DNA of 5,689 nt from Thermoplasmata archaeon. GTDB lineage: Archaea > Thermoplasmatota > Thermoplasmata > UBA184. The DNA lies in contig JASHUP010000220.1 in the NCBI GenBank assembly GCA_030039915.1, positions 1 through 5,689 on the forward strand, read 5' to 3'. Below, in pieces: positions 1 through 5,689 of the stretch. The notes beneath the pieces are model-generated. The model saw only the letters and a list, made by a program, of their open reading frames with translations. It did not search any database and had not been told where the DNA came from. The translations under genes and the position numbers were made by a program. Numbering within the stretch: position 1 is the stretch's first letter; each line of letters begins with the position of its first letter.

Positions 1-1
1 C

Positions 2-1294
2 GCCCTCCAACACTTCGGCGCGAGCGCATTCGTCGTGACGATCATCATCGCGGCGAGCGCGATGAGCCAGGTGCCGTTCACGATCCTCTGGGGTAACCTC
101 TCCGACCGAGTCGCGCACCGCAAGTACTTCCTGGTCGGTTCGTTCCTCGCGACCGGCATCAGCATCGTCTTCATTGCCCTCGCGAGCAACCTGCTCACGT
201 TCTTCTGGCTCAACGTGCTCGAGGGGCTCGCCTCCGCGGCGAGTGCCCCGATCGGGACGATGCTCCTGCTCGAGACCCGGCACAAACGCTGGTGGCCGAC
301 CGACATCGGTCTCTTCGGACTGATCTCGGGAATCGGGACGACCGCGGGCCTCGCACTCGGGTTCGTCTGGCTCTTCGTGATCGGCTATTCGGCCCCGGCG
401 ATCTCCGTGATGACCGCGCTCCTGCTCGTCTCGGGCGCCCTCGCGCTCGTCTCCGCGCTGATCGCCTTCGCGTGGATCGAGGAGCCGACCACGCGCGTCG
501 AACGGAAGTCGGTCGCGACCCTCCTCAATCTCAACCGAGGGGTCGTGGAGCGGATCCGACGCGTCCGGGCCCGGGTCGTCGGCCTCGTCGACCTCACCCG
601 CTCGAAATCCGAGAAGCTCCCCGGCCGCGAGCTTCTCTTTCTCGCCGCGCTCGGGGTGATGAGCGTCGGCTTCGACATCTTCTACGGTCCGTTCCCGGTC
701 TTCCTCTGGCAGAACGCGAAATTCACGGACGCGGGGGTCTTCATCGTCTACCTTGGTTCGTCCGCGGCGTCCACGGCCCTCTTCTTTCATTCCGGGAAGG
801 CGGTCGACGCGCACTCCCCAAAATCGGTCTTCCTCGAGTCGCTCGGCGGCCGCGTGCTGCTGATGCTCCTCTTCCTCTGGGGGCCGATCTATGTCCTGTT
901 CGGTCTCGGGTCCCCCGCTCTCCTCGCGTGGCTGACGCTGCTCAACGCCTTGCTCGGCGTTACCTGGGCGTTCATCAGTACCGCGAGCACTCTCTTCCTC
1001 GTCCGGCTCGTCGGCCGTTCCGCGCGCGGGCGAGCGCTCGGTCTCTACAACGCGATCGCGGGCGCGGGGAGCCTTCTCGGCACCCTCCTCGGGGGTTGGC
1101 TCTACGCCACGTACGGCGTCCACTTCGCCTACTCGATCGCGGCGGTCACGGTGGTCGCCGGAGCGGCGTTGCTGTTCCCGATCCCGTACCACATCTTCCA
1201 GCTGCCGCACGGTCAGGCCCATCGCCGCCTGCTCGCCCGGAGCGCCCGAGCGGTCGCCCGCCCGTCGCACGCAAACGGAAACCACCGGCGGTAG
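2..1294 (+). CDS. MFS transporter, 5'-truncated by the window edge
   Basis: This is a membrane protein of the major facilitator superfamily, a family of secondary transporters that move small solutes using ion gradients; the substrate cannot be told from sequence. The frame is open from base 2 to the TAG at 1292-1294 (430 codons). A GTG at 35 lies inside a hydrophobic segment and is not a credible start, so the true start and probably transmembrane helix 1 lie upstream. About eleven hydrophobic helices are visible. Between the second and third helices (bases 92-124) is GNLSDRVAHRK, a good match to MFS motif A. A degenerate copy, HSGKAVDAHSPKS, starts at base 788 in the second half, as expected from the internal duplication. 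A basic loop of about 50 residues (codons 160-209 counted from base 2) separates the two six-helix halves. The C-terminal tail is short and rich in Arg and His. It converges on the next gene with a 6-base gap. Confidence 0.9.
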   Translation, partial: ALQHFGASAFVVTIIIAASAMSQVPFTILWGNLSDRVAHRKYFLVGSFLATGISIVFIALASNLLTFFWLNVLEGLASAASAPIGTMLLLETRHKRWWPTDIGLFGLISGIGTTAGLALGFVWLFVIGYSAPAISVMTALLLVSGALALVSALIAFAWIEEPTTRVERKSVATLLNLNRGVVERIRRVRARVVGLVDLTRSKSEKLPGRELLFLAALGVMSVGFDIFYGPFPVFLWQNAKFTDAGVFIVYLGSSAASTALFFHSGKAVDAHSPKSVFLESLGGRVLLMLLFLWGPIYVLFGLGSPALLAWLTLLNALLGVTWAFISTASTLFLVRLVGRSARGRALGLYNAIAGAGSLLGTLLGGWLYATYGVHFAYSIAAVTVVAGAALLFPIPYHIFQLPHGQAHRRLLARSARAVARPSHANGNHRR

Positions 1295-1300
1295 CTCGGC

Positions 1301-1777
1301 TCAGCCGAACATCTCCCAAACGAGGGTGCGCACCACGTAGCCGAGCGCGAGGTGGGCCAGGAACACCTCGAGCTCGGGCGGGTATTCCTCGATCACGCAC
1401 GAACGGAAACCGAGCCGCCCCACCCCGACGGGGTCGGCGCCTCGACTGACGGCGAATCGACCGGTCAGGCGCTCGTTGATCTGGTACTCGACCCCGGCGT
1501 ACAGGATGGTCATCGGCCCGAACATCGTGGAGCGGGTCTTCCACTGGTCTTCGCCCACCTGGATCCGGATCTCGTCGCTCTTCGCGCGGTAGGAGACGAT
1601 CGAGCGCCCGTCGGTGTCGGAGCTCGGGCGGTCGAGAACGTACTCCGTCGAAAAGAGCGCCGCAATCTTGCTCCCCAGTCCCGGGCTCTCGCTTTGGATC
1701 GGGCGACCGGTCCAGGTCTGGGTGCCGACCTCGACCTCGATGACGTTCTTCAGGACGCGAGCCGTCGCTCGGATCAT
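1301..1777 (-). CDS. Conserved-looking protein of unknown function
   Basis: I do not recognise this protein family. The minus-strand frame ends at TGA (1303-1301) and can begin at ATG 1804 (167 residues) or ATG 1777 (158 residues, MIRATARV...). I chose 1777 because the only TA-rich promoter-like element nearby (1808-1815) lies a few bases before ATG 1804, too close to make an mRNA carrying it. From there to 1777 the spacing allows a short leader. The protein looks soluble and mostly beta-strand, with alternating hydrophobic stretches such as IEVEVGTQTW and FGPMTILYAGVEYQI, then a hydrophobic C-terminal helix (around LEVFLAHLALGYVVRTLVWE). That plan loosely recalls tubby-like/LURP-one barrels, a weak impression only. 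Its composition is balanced, while the opposite strand here gives Arg/Asp/His-rich translations typical of shadows. It converges on the transporter and diverges from truD. Confidence 0.7.
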   Translation of the reverse strand: MIRATARVLKNVIEVEVGTQTWTGRPIQSESPGLGSKIAALFSTEYVLDRPSSDTDGRSIVSYRAKSDEIRIQVGEDQWKTRSTMFGPMTILYAGVEYQINERLTGRFAVSRGADPVGVGRLGFRSCVIEEYPPELEVFLAHLALGYVVRTLVWEMFG

Positions 1778-1807
1778 CGGTCGTTCGGTTGAGTATCCGG
1801 CCATACC

Positions 1808-1815
1808 GTATTAAT
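1808..1815. promoter_or_regulatory. Candidate shared TATA element between divergent genes
   Basis: GTATTAAT is the only TA-rich patch in a GC-rich region and reads almost the same on both strands (TATTAAT against ATTAATA). On the plus strand its centre is about 25 bases before the truD ATG at 1837. That is the usual distance from an archaeal TATA box to the transcription start, so a leaderless truD mRNA is predicted. On the minus strand the same element lies about 35 bases before ATG 1777 of the divergent gene. A separate BRE (the TFB-binding element) is not clear. Confidence 0.55.
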
Positions 1816-1836
1816 GGCGGCTTCCGTCGGTGGCGT

Positions 1837-3138
1837 ATGTCGCCGCTCGGGCTCCACCCTCCGGCGCAGGAGCGCGCGTTTGGCCTGGGCTTCTACGCGT
1901 CGCGGACCGCCGGCGTCGCCGGGCGAACCAAGGGTTCCGCCGACGATTTTCGGGTCACCGAGATCTCGAGTTATCCGACCCCCGACCCGAACGGGGAGTT
2001 CGTCGTCCTTCGCGTCCAGAGCCGGGATTGGGAGCAGCACGAACTCGGTCTCGCGATCGCGCGACGCCTCGGACTGCCCTCGGCGTCCGTTCGCTGGGCC
2101 GGCACGAAGGACCGCCGTGCCGTGTCCGAACGACTCGCGTCCTACCGGGGGCCGCTCCCGGAAGGGGAGTTGGGGCTCCCCGGCGTCGTCCTGGTCGACG
2201 CCTACCGGGCGCGGGACGGCCTCGTTTTGGGCCACCACTACGGAAATGCGTTCGAGATCCGCGTCGATGAGCTCGCCCTCCCCGTCGACGGGGCCCTGCT
2301 CGCCTATCGTGCGACCGAGGAGGAGCTCCGTCTCCGGGGTGGATGGCCGAATTTCTTCGGGCCCCAGCGTTTCGGCGAGGTCCGTCCGGTGACTCACACC
2401 GTCGGTCGGGAGGTCGTGGTCGGAGACCTGGCCGCCGCCGTGGAGATCTACCTCACCGCGCTGCCGCCCGGGGTCGCCGACCGGGTCGGGGACGTGGCGC
2501 GACGAGCGTTTGCCGAGTCGCACGACGCGTCCCGAGCGCTACGCGAGTTCCCGGTCGAGTACCGATTCGAACGGGCGATCCTCGAACGGCTCGCGCGCGG
2601 CGACCCACCCGAGCGCGCATTCCGTGCGCTCGGGCGGGAGCTGCGGCTCCTGTTTGTCCATGCCTATCAGGCGCTCCTGTTCAACCGGTGGCTGAGCCAG
2701 CGATTCCTCGAAGGAGCGCCGCTCGATCGACCGCTGCCCGGCGACCGGATTCTCCGGGTGGGCCGGGACGGGACCGTCCGCAGCCAAGAAGGGATCCCGG
2801 TCTCCGCGGACAACGAGAGCGAGTGCGCGGCTCTCGTGCGGCATGGGGGCGCTCTGCTCGCGGGTCCGCTCGTTGGCTACGAGACCCCGAGGGCCGAAGG
2901 GTCCGCGGGGAGAATCCTGGACGACCTCCTTGCGGAGGAGGGCGTTTCGCGCGAGATGTTTCGCCTGCCCGCGACTCCGGAGCTCGCAAGCAAAGGCGCC
3001 TGGCGGCCGGCGTTCCTTCCGATGCCGCCGCTCGGCCTGTCCTCCGAGGACTCCGCCGTGCGGTTCCGGTTCGCCCTCCCGAAAGGCGCGTACGCGACGG
3101 TGTTGATGCGCGAATTCCTCAAGAATGGCGCGGAGTGA
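1837..3138 (+). CDS. truD: tRNA pseudouridine synthase, TruD/Pus7 family
   Basis: The enzyme isomerises a uridine in tRNA to pseudouridine. In bacteria TruD acts on U13 of tRNA(Glu); archaeal and eukaryotic Pus7 relatives are known to act on position 13 and on position 35 of pre-tRNA(Tyr). The 433-residue protein has the family marks in order: an N-terminal strand region leading to GRTKGSADDFRV; the catalytic motif AGTKDRRAV with nucleophilic Asp92; NFFGPQRFG at residues 172-180, bordering the TRUD insertion domain; HAYQALLFNRW around residues 276-285; and the C-terminal LPKGAYATVLMRE. Length is in the normal range. ATG 1837 was chosen over an in-frame TTG at 1789 because homology begins just after it and a TATA-like element lies about 25 bases before it, suggesting a leaderless transcript. 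The extra 16 residues from TTG would begin upstream of that promoter. The next gene starts about 70 bases later with its own promoter-like element, so an operon with it is not required. Confidence 0.95.
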   Translation: MSPLGLHPPAQERAFGLGFYASRTAGVAGRTKGSADDFRVTEISSYPTPDPNGEFVVLRVQSRDWEQHELGLAIARRLGLPSASVRWAGTKDRRAVSERLASYRGPLPEGELGLPGVVLVDAYRARDGLVLGHHYGNAFEIRVDELALPVDGALLAYRATEEELRLRGGWPNFFGPQRFGEVRPVTHTVGREVVVGDLAAAVEIYLTALPPGVADRVGDVARRAFAESHDASRALREFPVEYRFERAILERLARGDPPERAFRALGRELRLLFVHAYQALLFNRWLSQRFLEGAPLDRPLPGDRILRVGRDGTVRSQEGIPVSADNESECAALVRHGGALLAGPLVGYETPRAEGSAGRILDDLLAEEGVSREMFRLPATPELASKGAWRPAFLPMPPLGLSSEDSAVRFRFALPKGAYATVLMREFLKNGAE

Positions 3139-3152
3139 GCCCGAACCGCTCC

Positions 3153-3165
3153 GCTCGAAACGAGC
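3153..3165. repeat. Perfect inverted repeat before the KaiC-pair promoter
   Basis: GCTCG-AAA-CGAGC is a perfect dyad with 5-base arms. It lies 14 bases after the truD stop and one base before the TA-rich element of the downstream gene. That is where an archaeal BRE or an operator would sit. It could instead form a small hairpin at the 3' end of truD mRNA, but no T-run follows as in typical archaeal terminators. Short dyads arise by chance in GC-rich DNA, so the role is inferred. Confidence 0.4.
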
Positions 3166-3166
3166 C

Positions 3167-3175
3167 TACTAATAC
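3167..3175 (+). promoter_or_regulatory. Candidate TATA box for the KaiC-like gene pair
   Basis: TACTAATAC stands out in GC-rich intergenic DNA and resembles the TATTAAT element before truD. Its centre is about 26 bases before an in-frame GTG at 3198 and about 38 bases before the ATG at 3210. Transcription would therefore start near 3197. This gives either a leaderless GTG start or a leader of about a dozen bases before ATG 3210. It would drive both KaiC-like genes. Confidence 0.55.
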
Positions 3176-3209
3176 TCGGCTCCGGGTCCAATCGCTGGTG
3201 CCGCTCCGC

Positions 3210-4130
3210 ATGGCCAGCGACTCTCCTCGGCCGTTCCTCGTTCCGCTCCGGACCCCCGGACCGTCCCCCGTCCCGGACCTTCCGGAAGGGTCGGCGCGCG
3301 TACCGACCGGCGTGCCGGATTTCGACTACCTCACCGGCGGCCTTCCCGCCGGGTCGGTCGTTTTGCTCTTCGGCGAACCGGGGTCCGGGCACCAGGAGTT
3401 CGCCCTCACGTCCGCGGTCCATCTCATGCTCCATTTCGACGACCCCCGGCTCCACCAGTTCTATCTCGGGAACGCGAAGGGTCCTTTCGTCTACCCGAGC
3501 GGGGTCGTCTACGTGAGCACGAGCCGGTCGCGCGAGCAGGTGCTCGCGGAGCTCCACGCGTCCTTCGAGGAGTCGTACTCCGAGACCCTCTCGCGGCACC
3601 TCAACTTCCACGATCTCTCGCCCGCGTATTTCCAGGACACGGTCGTCCCGTCGTCCTGGGCGTCGCTGTCGAGCCCTCTGCTCTCGGGCGCGCCGATCAC
3701 CGCCGCGCCGGACGACGGAGGACCCCTGCGCGCGCTCGCGGACGCGGTCGACCAGGACGGCCGTCGTAACCTCGTGCTCGTCGATTCGCTGACCGACCTC
3801 CTCGTCCGAAAGGGGATCGACGCGGCCGACCTCGTGACCCTCTTGAAAGGTCTGCGCCGTCGGGCGAAGGAGTGGGACGGGGTCGTCTACCTCGTGCTCT
3901 CGAAGGGAGTCGCCCCGGCGGCGGTCGAGCAGGCCGTGATCGATTCGGTCGACGGCGTGCTCCATTTCAGCTGGGTCGCGAGCCCGAGCCAGTCGCACCG
4001 CCAGCGAGCGATGGTGATCGACAAGTTCATGCCGATTCTCTCTCGACTGCCCGCCGAGTATCAAGGTCGCTTCGTGATCCGCGTCAACGCCGCGAGCGGG
4101 TTGGTGACCACGCAGTATGAGCGGGTCTGA
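3210..4130 (+). CDS. KaiC/RAD55-like RecA-fold protein, predicted inactive ATPase
   Basis: This 306-residue protein belongs to the RecA-fold KaiC/RAD55 group. It opens like its downstream neighbour: VPTGVPDFDYLTGGLPAG here against VPTGIPGLDEMVSGGIPSG there. The P-loop is GEPGSGHQ (residues 55-62), with His61 and Gln62 in place of the Lys and Thr/Ser that bind ATP phosphate and magnesium. Where KaiC proteins carry two catalytic glutamates after the strand YVS, this one has Ser105-Arg106. A Walker B-like strand is kept (LVLVDS, Asp192-Ser193). Extra segments lie between the P-loop helix and YVS, and around residues 131-150 (LNFHDLSPAYFQ then VVPSSW). The fold is probably intact but ATP hydrolysis is not expected, so a regulatory or scaffold role is inferred. 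The start is either ATG 3210 or GTG 3198; the TATA spacing favours GTG, convention favours ATG. The 3' end overlaps the next gene by 14 bases. Confidence 0.85.
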   Translation: MASDSPRPFLVPLRTPGPSPVPDLPEGSARVPTGVPDFDYLTGGLPAGSVVLLFGEPGSGHQEFALTSAVHLMLHFDDPRLHQFYLGNAKGPFVYPSGVVYVSTSRSREQVLAELHASFEESYSETLSRHLNFHDLSPAYFQDTVVPSSWASLSSPLLSGAPITAAPDDGGPLRALADAVDQDGRRNLVLVDSLTDLLVRKGIDAADLVTLLKGLRRRAKEWDGVVYLVLSKGVAPAAVEQAVIDSVDGVLHFSWVASPSQSHRQRAMVIDKFMPILSRLPAEYQGRFVIRVNAASGLVTTQYERV

Positions 4131-4842
4131 GAAGCCTCGCCCGCGGGTTCCGACCGGGATCCCCGGGCTCGACGAGATGGTCTCGGGTGGAATTCCCTCG
4201 GGTCACGTCGTGCTCGTGACCGGGCTCCCCGGTACCGGAAAGACCTGTTTCGGCCTCCAGTTTCTGATGGCCGGAGCGGCCGACGGCGAAAAGGGGGTCT
4301 TCCTGTCCCTCGAGGAGGACGTCGCGCCGCTGCTCGAGAGTGCGCGTCAATTTCACTGGCCGGTCGACGACGCGGTGAGTCACGGCACGGTCAAGATCTT
4401 GAGGATCGACCCGAAGGAGACGCGCCAGAGTCTCCACCGCATCCAGGGGGAGCTGGGTCGAGAGCTCACGAACCTCGCCGCGCGACGCATCGTGGTCGAC
4501 TCGGTGTCGCTCTTGAACATGCTGAGCGACGACGAATCCGGCCGCCGCTCCACGCTCTTCGCCCTTGCCGCGGCCTGCCGGGAGTCCGGCGCCACCACCG
4601 TCCTGACGGCCGAGGCGGACCCCCTGCACCCGGAGGTGAGTCGGGACGGGCTGAGCGAGTATGTGGCGGACGGGGTCATTCTCTTGGGCTATCGGACCGG
4701 CGCCGATGGCCACCGCGTGGGTCTGTCGATGCGCGTGCTCAAGATGCGGCGGACGAGCCACGTCCGCACCGTCCAGCCCTACTCCATCGGTGCGAACGGG
4801 ATCGTGGTCGACGCGAAGGCGGTCGACTTCGGCGGCCCGTAG
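4117..4842 (+). CDS. KaiC/RAD55-like RecA-superfamily ATPase, intact
   Basis: This 241-residue, single-domain, probably cytosolic protein has the full set of KaiC-group motifs. Walker A is GLPGTGKT (residues 36-43), the catalytic glutamate pair is in FLSLEED (Glu66-Glu67), and Walker B is RRIVVDS (Asp128-Ser129). The late motif VLKMRRTSH, followed by VQPYSIGANGIVV, matches the C-terminal part of KaiC domains. It should bind and hydrolyse ATP and may form rings or filaments. In archaea this family includes RadB/RAD55-like recombination helpers, motility ATPases such as FlaH/ArlH and many uncharacterised proteins; nothing here selects one role. A single domain and no other clock gene argue against a circadian KaiC. 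Its ATG lies inside the last 14 bases of the upstream degenerate paralogue in another frame, so translational coupling and a shared function are likely. The polymerase gene begins 50 bases after its stop. Confidence 0.92.
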   Translation: MSGSEKPRPRVPTGIPGLDEMVSGGIPSGHVVLVTGLPGTGKTCFGLQFLMAGAADGEKGVFLSLEEDVAPLLESARQFHWPVDDAVSHGTVKILRIDPKETRQSLHRIQGELGRELTNLAARRIVVDSVSLLNMLSDDESGRRSTLFALAAACRESGATTVLTAEADPLHPEVSRDGLSEYVADGVILLGYRTGADGHRVGLSMRVLKMRRTSHVRTVQPYSIGANGIVVDAKAVDFGGP

Positions 4843-4854
4843 ACCCGCGTGCCC

Positions 4855-4861
4855 CTTAGTA
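4855..4861 (+). promoter_or_regulatory. Weak candidate TATA element before the polymerase gene
   Basis: CTTAGTA is the only TA-rich spot in the 50-base gap between the ATPase and polymerase genes, about 35 bases before ATG 4893. It is a poorer match than the elements before truD and the KaiC pair. The polymerase could equally be read from the upstream promoter as the third gene of an operon. Confidence 0.3.
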
Positions 4862-4868
4862 GGCGCGC

Positions 4869-4892
4869 GGATTCCGACCGGAGTCCGGATCC
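4869..4892. repeat. Imperfect inverted repeat abutting the polymerase start codon
   Basis: The left arm GGATTCCG (4869-4876) pairs with the right arm CGGATCC (4886-4892) with one bulged T, giving seven pairs around a 9-base loop. The repeat ends exactly one base before ATG 4893. The loop contains GGAG (4880-4883), a possible ribosome binding site about 9 bases before the ATG. If transcription starts at the candidate TATA element the dyad spans the start site and would suit an operator. If the mRNA comes from upstream it could fold over the initiation region. Confidence 0.35.
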
Positions 4893-5689
4893 ATGCTGCC
4901 CACCGAGCCTACCGGGGGAACCTCCGAACGGACCCCGTTACCCGGAGTGCCTGCTCCGGCCCGGCCCGAGGGGCGGTGGGTCGTGTACGTCGACCTCGAC
5001 GCCTACTACGTCTCCTGCGAGCTGCGCGACCGCCCCGACCTGAAGGGCCGTCCGGTCATCGTGGGCCCGTCTCCCAAAGAGGGGCCGACGCGCGGAGTCG
5101 TGCTTTCCGCGAGCTACGAGGCCCGTCCCTCCGGTGTCCGGAGCGCGATGCCGGTCGGAGTCGCGGCCCAACTCTGCCCGGACGCCACGTGGATTCCTCC
5201 GGATTTCCCGAAGTATGAACGCGTCGCGGGCGAAGTCCGAACGCTGCTGAGACGTCACTCGCGGTCCGTCGTGCCCTTCAGCATCGACGAGGCGGCGGTC
5301 GTGCTCGACGGGGTGGATGCGAACGAAGCGCAGCGGGTGGCCGAGGGAATCCAGCGCGAGCTCCTCCAAGAACTTCGCCTCCCGGCGTCGATCGGGATCG
5401 CCGAGTCCCGGATCATCGCGAAGATCGCGACCGACCGCGCGAAGCCCGCGGGGATTCGACTCGTGACCCCGGCGAACGCAGCCGCCTTCCTCAGCCCGCT
5501 CCCCGTCCGCGCAATCCCGGGTGTGGGGCCGAAGACGGAGGAGGTCCTGCGAAGGCACGAGATTCGGACGATCGGTGAACTGGCCTCGCGCAAACCGTCG
5601 GAGTTCTCCCGAGACCTGGGTTCGTTCGGGGCCGAGCTCATTGCGCTCGCTCGCGGAGAGCCCCGGGAGGAACCGGAGGGACCGGACGA
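4893..5689 (+). CDS. dinB: Y-family DNA polymerase (Dpo4/DinB), 3'-truncated by the window edge
   Basis: This is a translesion DNA polymerase that copies past damaged bases with low fidelity. The frame has no stop before the window end, so 265 residues are visible of perhaps 370-400; the end of the thumb, the little finger and any sliding-clamp (PIP) motif are missing. Visible marks are VDLDAYY (metal ligand Asp34; Tyr39 at the steric-gate position that excludes ribonucleotides), SYEARPSGV (Tyr75, Arg78, incoming nucleotide), SIDEA (catalytic Asp132-Glu133), AKIATDRAKPAG (176-187) and a PGVG helix-hairpin-helix loop (209-212). The first 28 residues form a Pro/Gly/Arg-rich extension before the first beta strand. 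ATG 4893 is preferred because GGAG precedes it at 4880-4883. In-frame GTG 4947 or 4983 would remove most or all of the extension. It follows the ATPase gene by 50 bases on the same strand. Confidence 0.93.
   Translation, partial: MLPTEPTGGTSERTPLPGVPAPARPEGRWVVYVDLDAYYVSCELRDRPDLKGRPVIVGPSPKEGPTRGVVLSASYEARPSGVRSAMPVGVAAQLCPDATWIPPDFPKYERVAGEVRTLLRRHSRSVVPFSIDEAAVVLDGVDANEAQRVAEGIQRELLQELRLPASIGIAESRIIAKIATDRAKPAGIRLVTPANAAAFLSPLPVRAIPGVGPKTEEVLRRHEIRTIGELASRKPSEFSRDLGSFGAELIALARGEPREEPEGPD

Noticed and set aside
292..1449. Long plus-strand open frame of 385 codons overlapping the transporter
   Set aside because: The translation is dominated by Arg, Pro, Ala and Asp with no hydrophobic core or motif, the usual result of GC-rich DNA lacking stop codons. 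The transporter frame explains the region.
1352..1792. Plus-strand frame of 146 codons opposite the unknown protein
   Set aside because: It is rich in Asp, His, Arg and Gly with no strand or helix pattern. The minus-strand frame has a balanced composition and a plausible fold pattern.
1789..1836. TTG at 1789 as the truD start
   Set aside because: It lies upstream of the TATA-like element at 1808-1815, and the added 16 residues do not match the TruD N-terminus. ATG 1837 fits both.
1774..2523. 249-codon minus-strand open frame opposite the truD 5' half
   Set aside because: It is low-complexity and charged, and lies opposite the TruD catalytic motif. It would also cross the divergent promoter region.
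2343..3197. The KaiC-like frame is open far upstream, into truD
   Set aside because: The upstream translation is Arg/Gly/Pro-rich without domain features and overlaps the clearly real truD. A TATA-like element at 3167-3175 and starts at 3198/3210 give a better boundary.
2877..4064. 395-codon minus-strand open frame opposite truD and the first KaiC-like gene
   Set aside because: Its composition is almost all Arg, Glu, Asp, Val and Gly with no recognisable motif. It is antisense to two well-supported genes.
4117..4842. Circadian clock KaiC
   Set aside because: The protein has one KaiC domain rather than two, and no other clock gene is nearby. Single-domain KaiC/RAD55-like ATPases are common in archaea with other or unknown roles.
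4843..4892. Factor-independent terminator between the ATPase and polymerase genes
   Set aside because: The dyad at 4869-4892 is followed directly by the start codon and has no T-run, so termination there is unlikely.

Overview
The window reads as a piece of a GC-rich archaeal chromosome, with third codon positions dominated by C and G. Three things point to Archaea: a TruD-family pseudouridine synthase with the archaeal domain layout, tandem RAD55/KaiC-type RecA-fold ATPases, and a Dpo4/DinB-type Y-family polymerase whose N-terminus resembles euryarchaeal versions. In addition, short TA-rich elements, rare in this base composition, sit about 25 to 40 bases before several starts, as archaeal TATA boxes do. 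A GC-rich member of Thermoplasmatota is my best guess, but this is inference only.

Layout: (1) bases 2-1294, plus strand, the 3' part of a major facilitator superfamily (MFS) transporter cut by the window edge. (2) 1301-1777 (possibly to 1804), minus strand, a small protein of unknown function that converges on the transporter with a 6-base gap. (3) 1837-3138, plus strand, truD, divergent from gene 2, with one near-palindromic TA-rich element between them. (4) 3210-4130 (or from 3198), plus strand, a KaiC/RAD55-like protein that has lost the Walker A lysine and the catalytic glutamates. (5) 4117-4842, plus strand, an intact KaiC/RAD55-like ATPase that overlaps gene 4 by 14 bases. (6) 4893 to the end, plus strand, the N-terminal three quarters of a Y-family translesion polymerase. 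No stretch above 300 bases lacks a gene, and I saw no tRNA, rRNA, CRISPR array or insertion sequence.

The most interesting part is 3150-4900. An apparently catalytically dead RecA-fold protein is translationally coupled to a catalytically complete paralogue and followed 50 bases later by a translesion polymerase. The pair could work as a regulatory subunit with a motor or switch subunit. A link to DNA damage tolerance is possible from context alone and is not shown by the sequence. The transporter, the unknown protein and truD look functionally unrelated to it.
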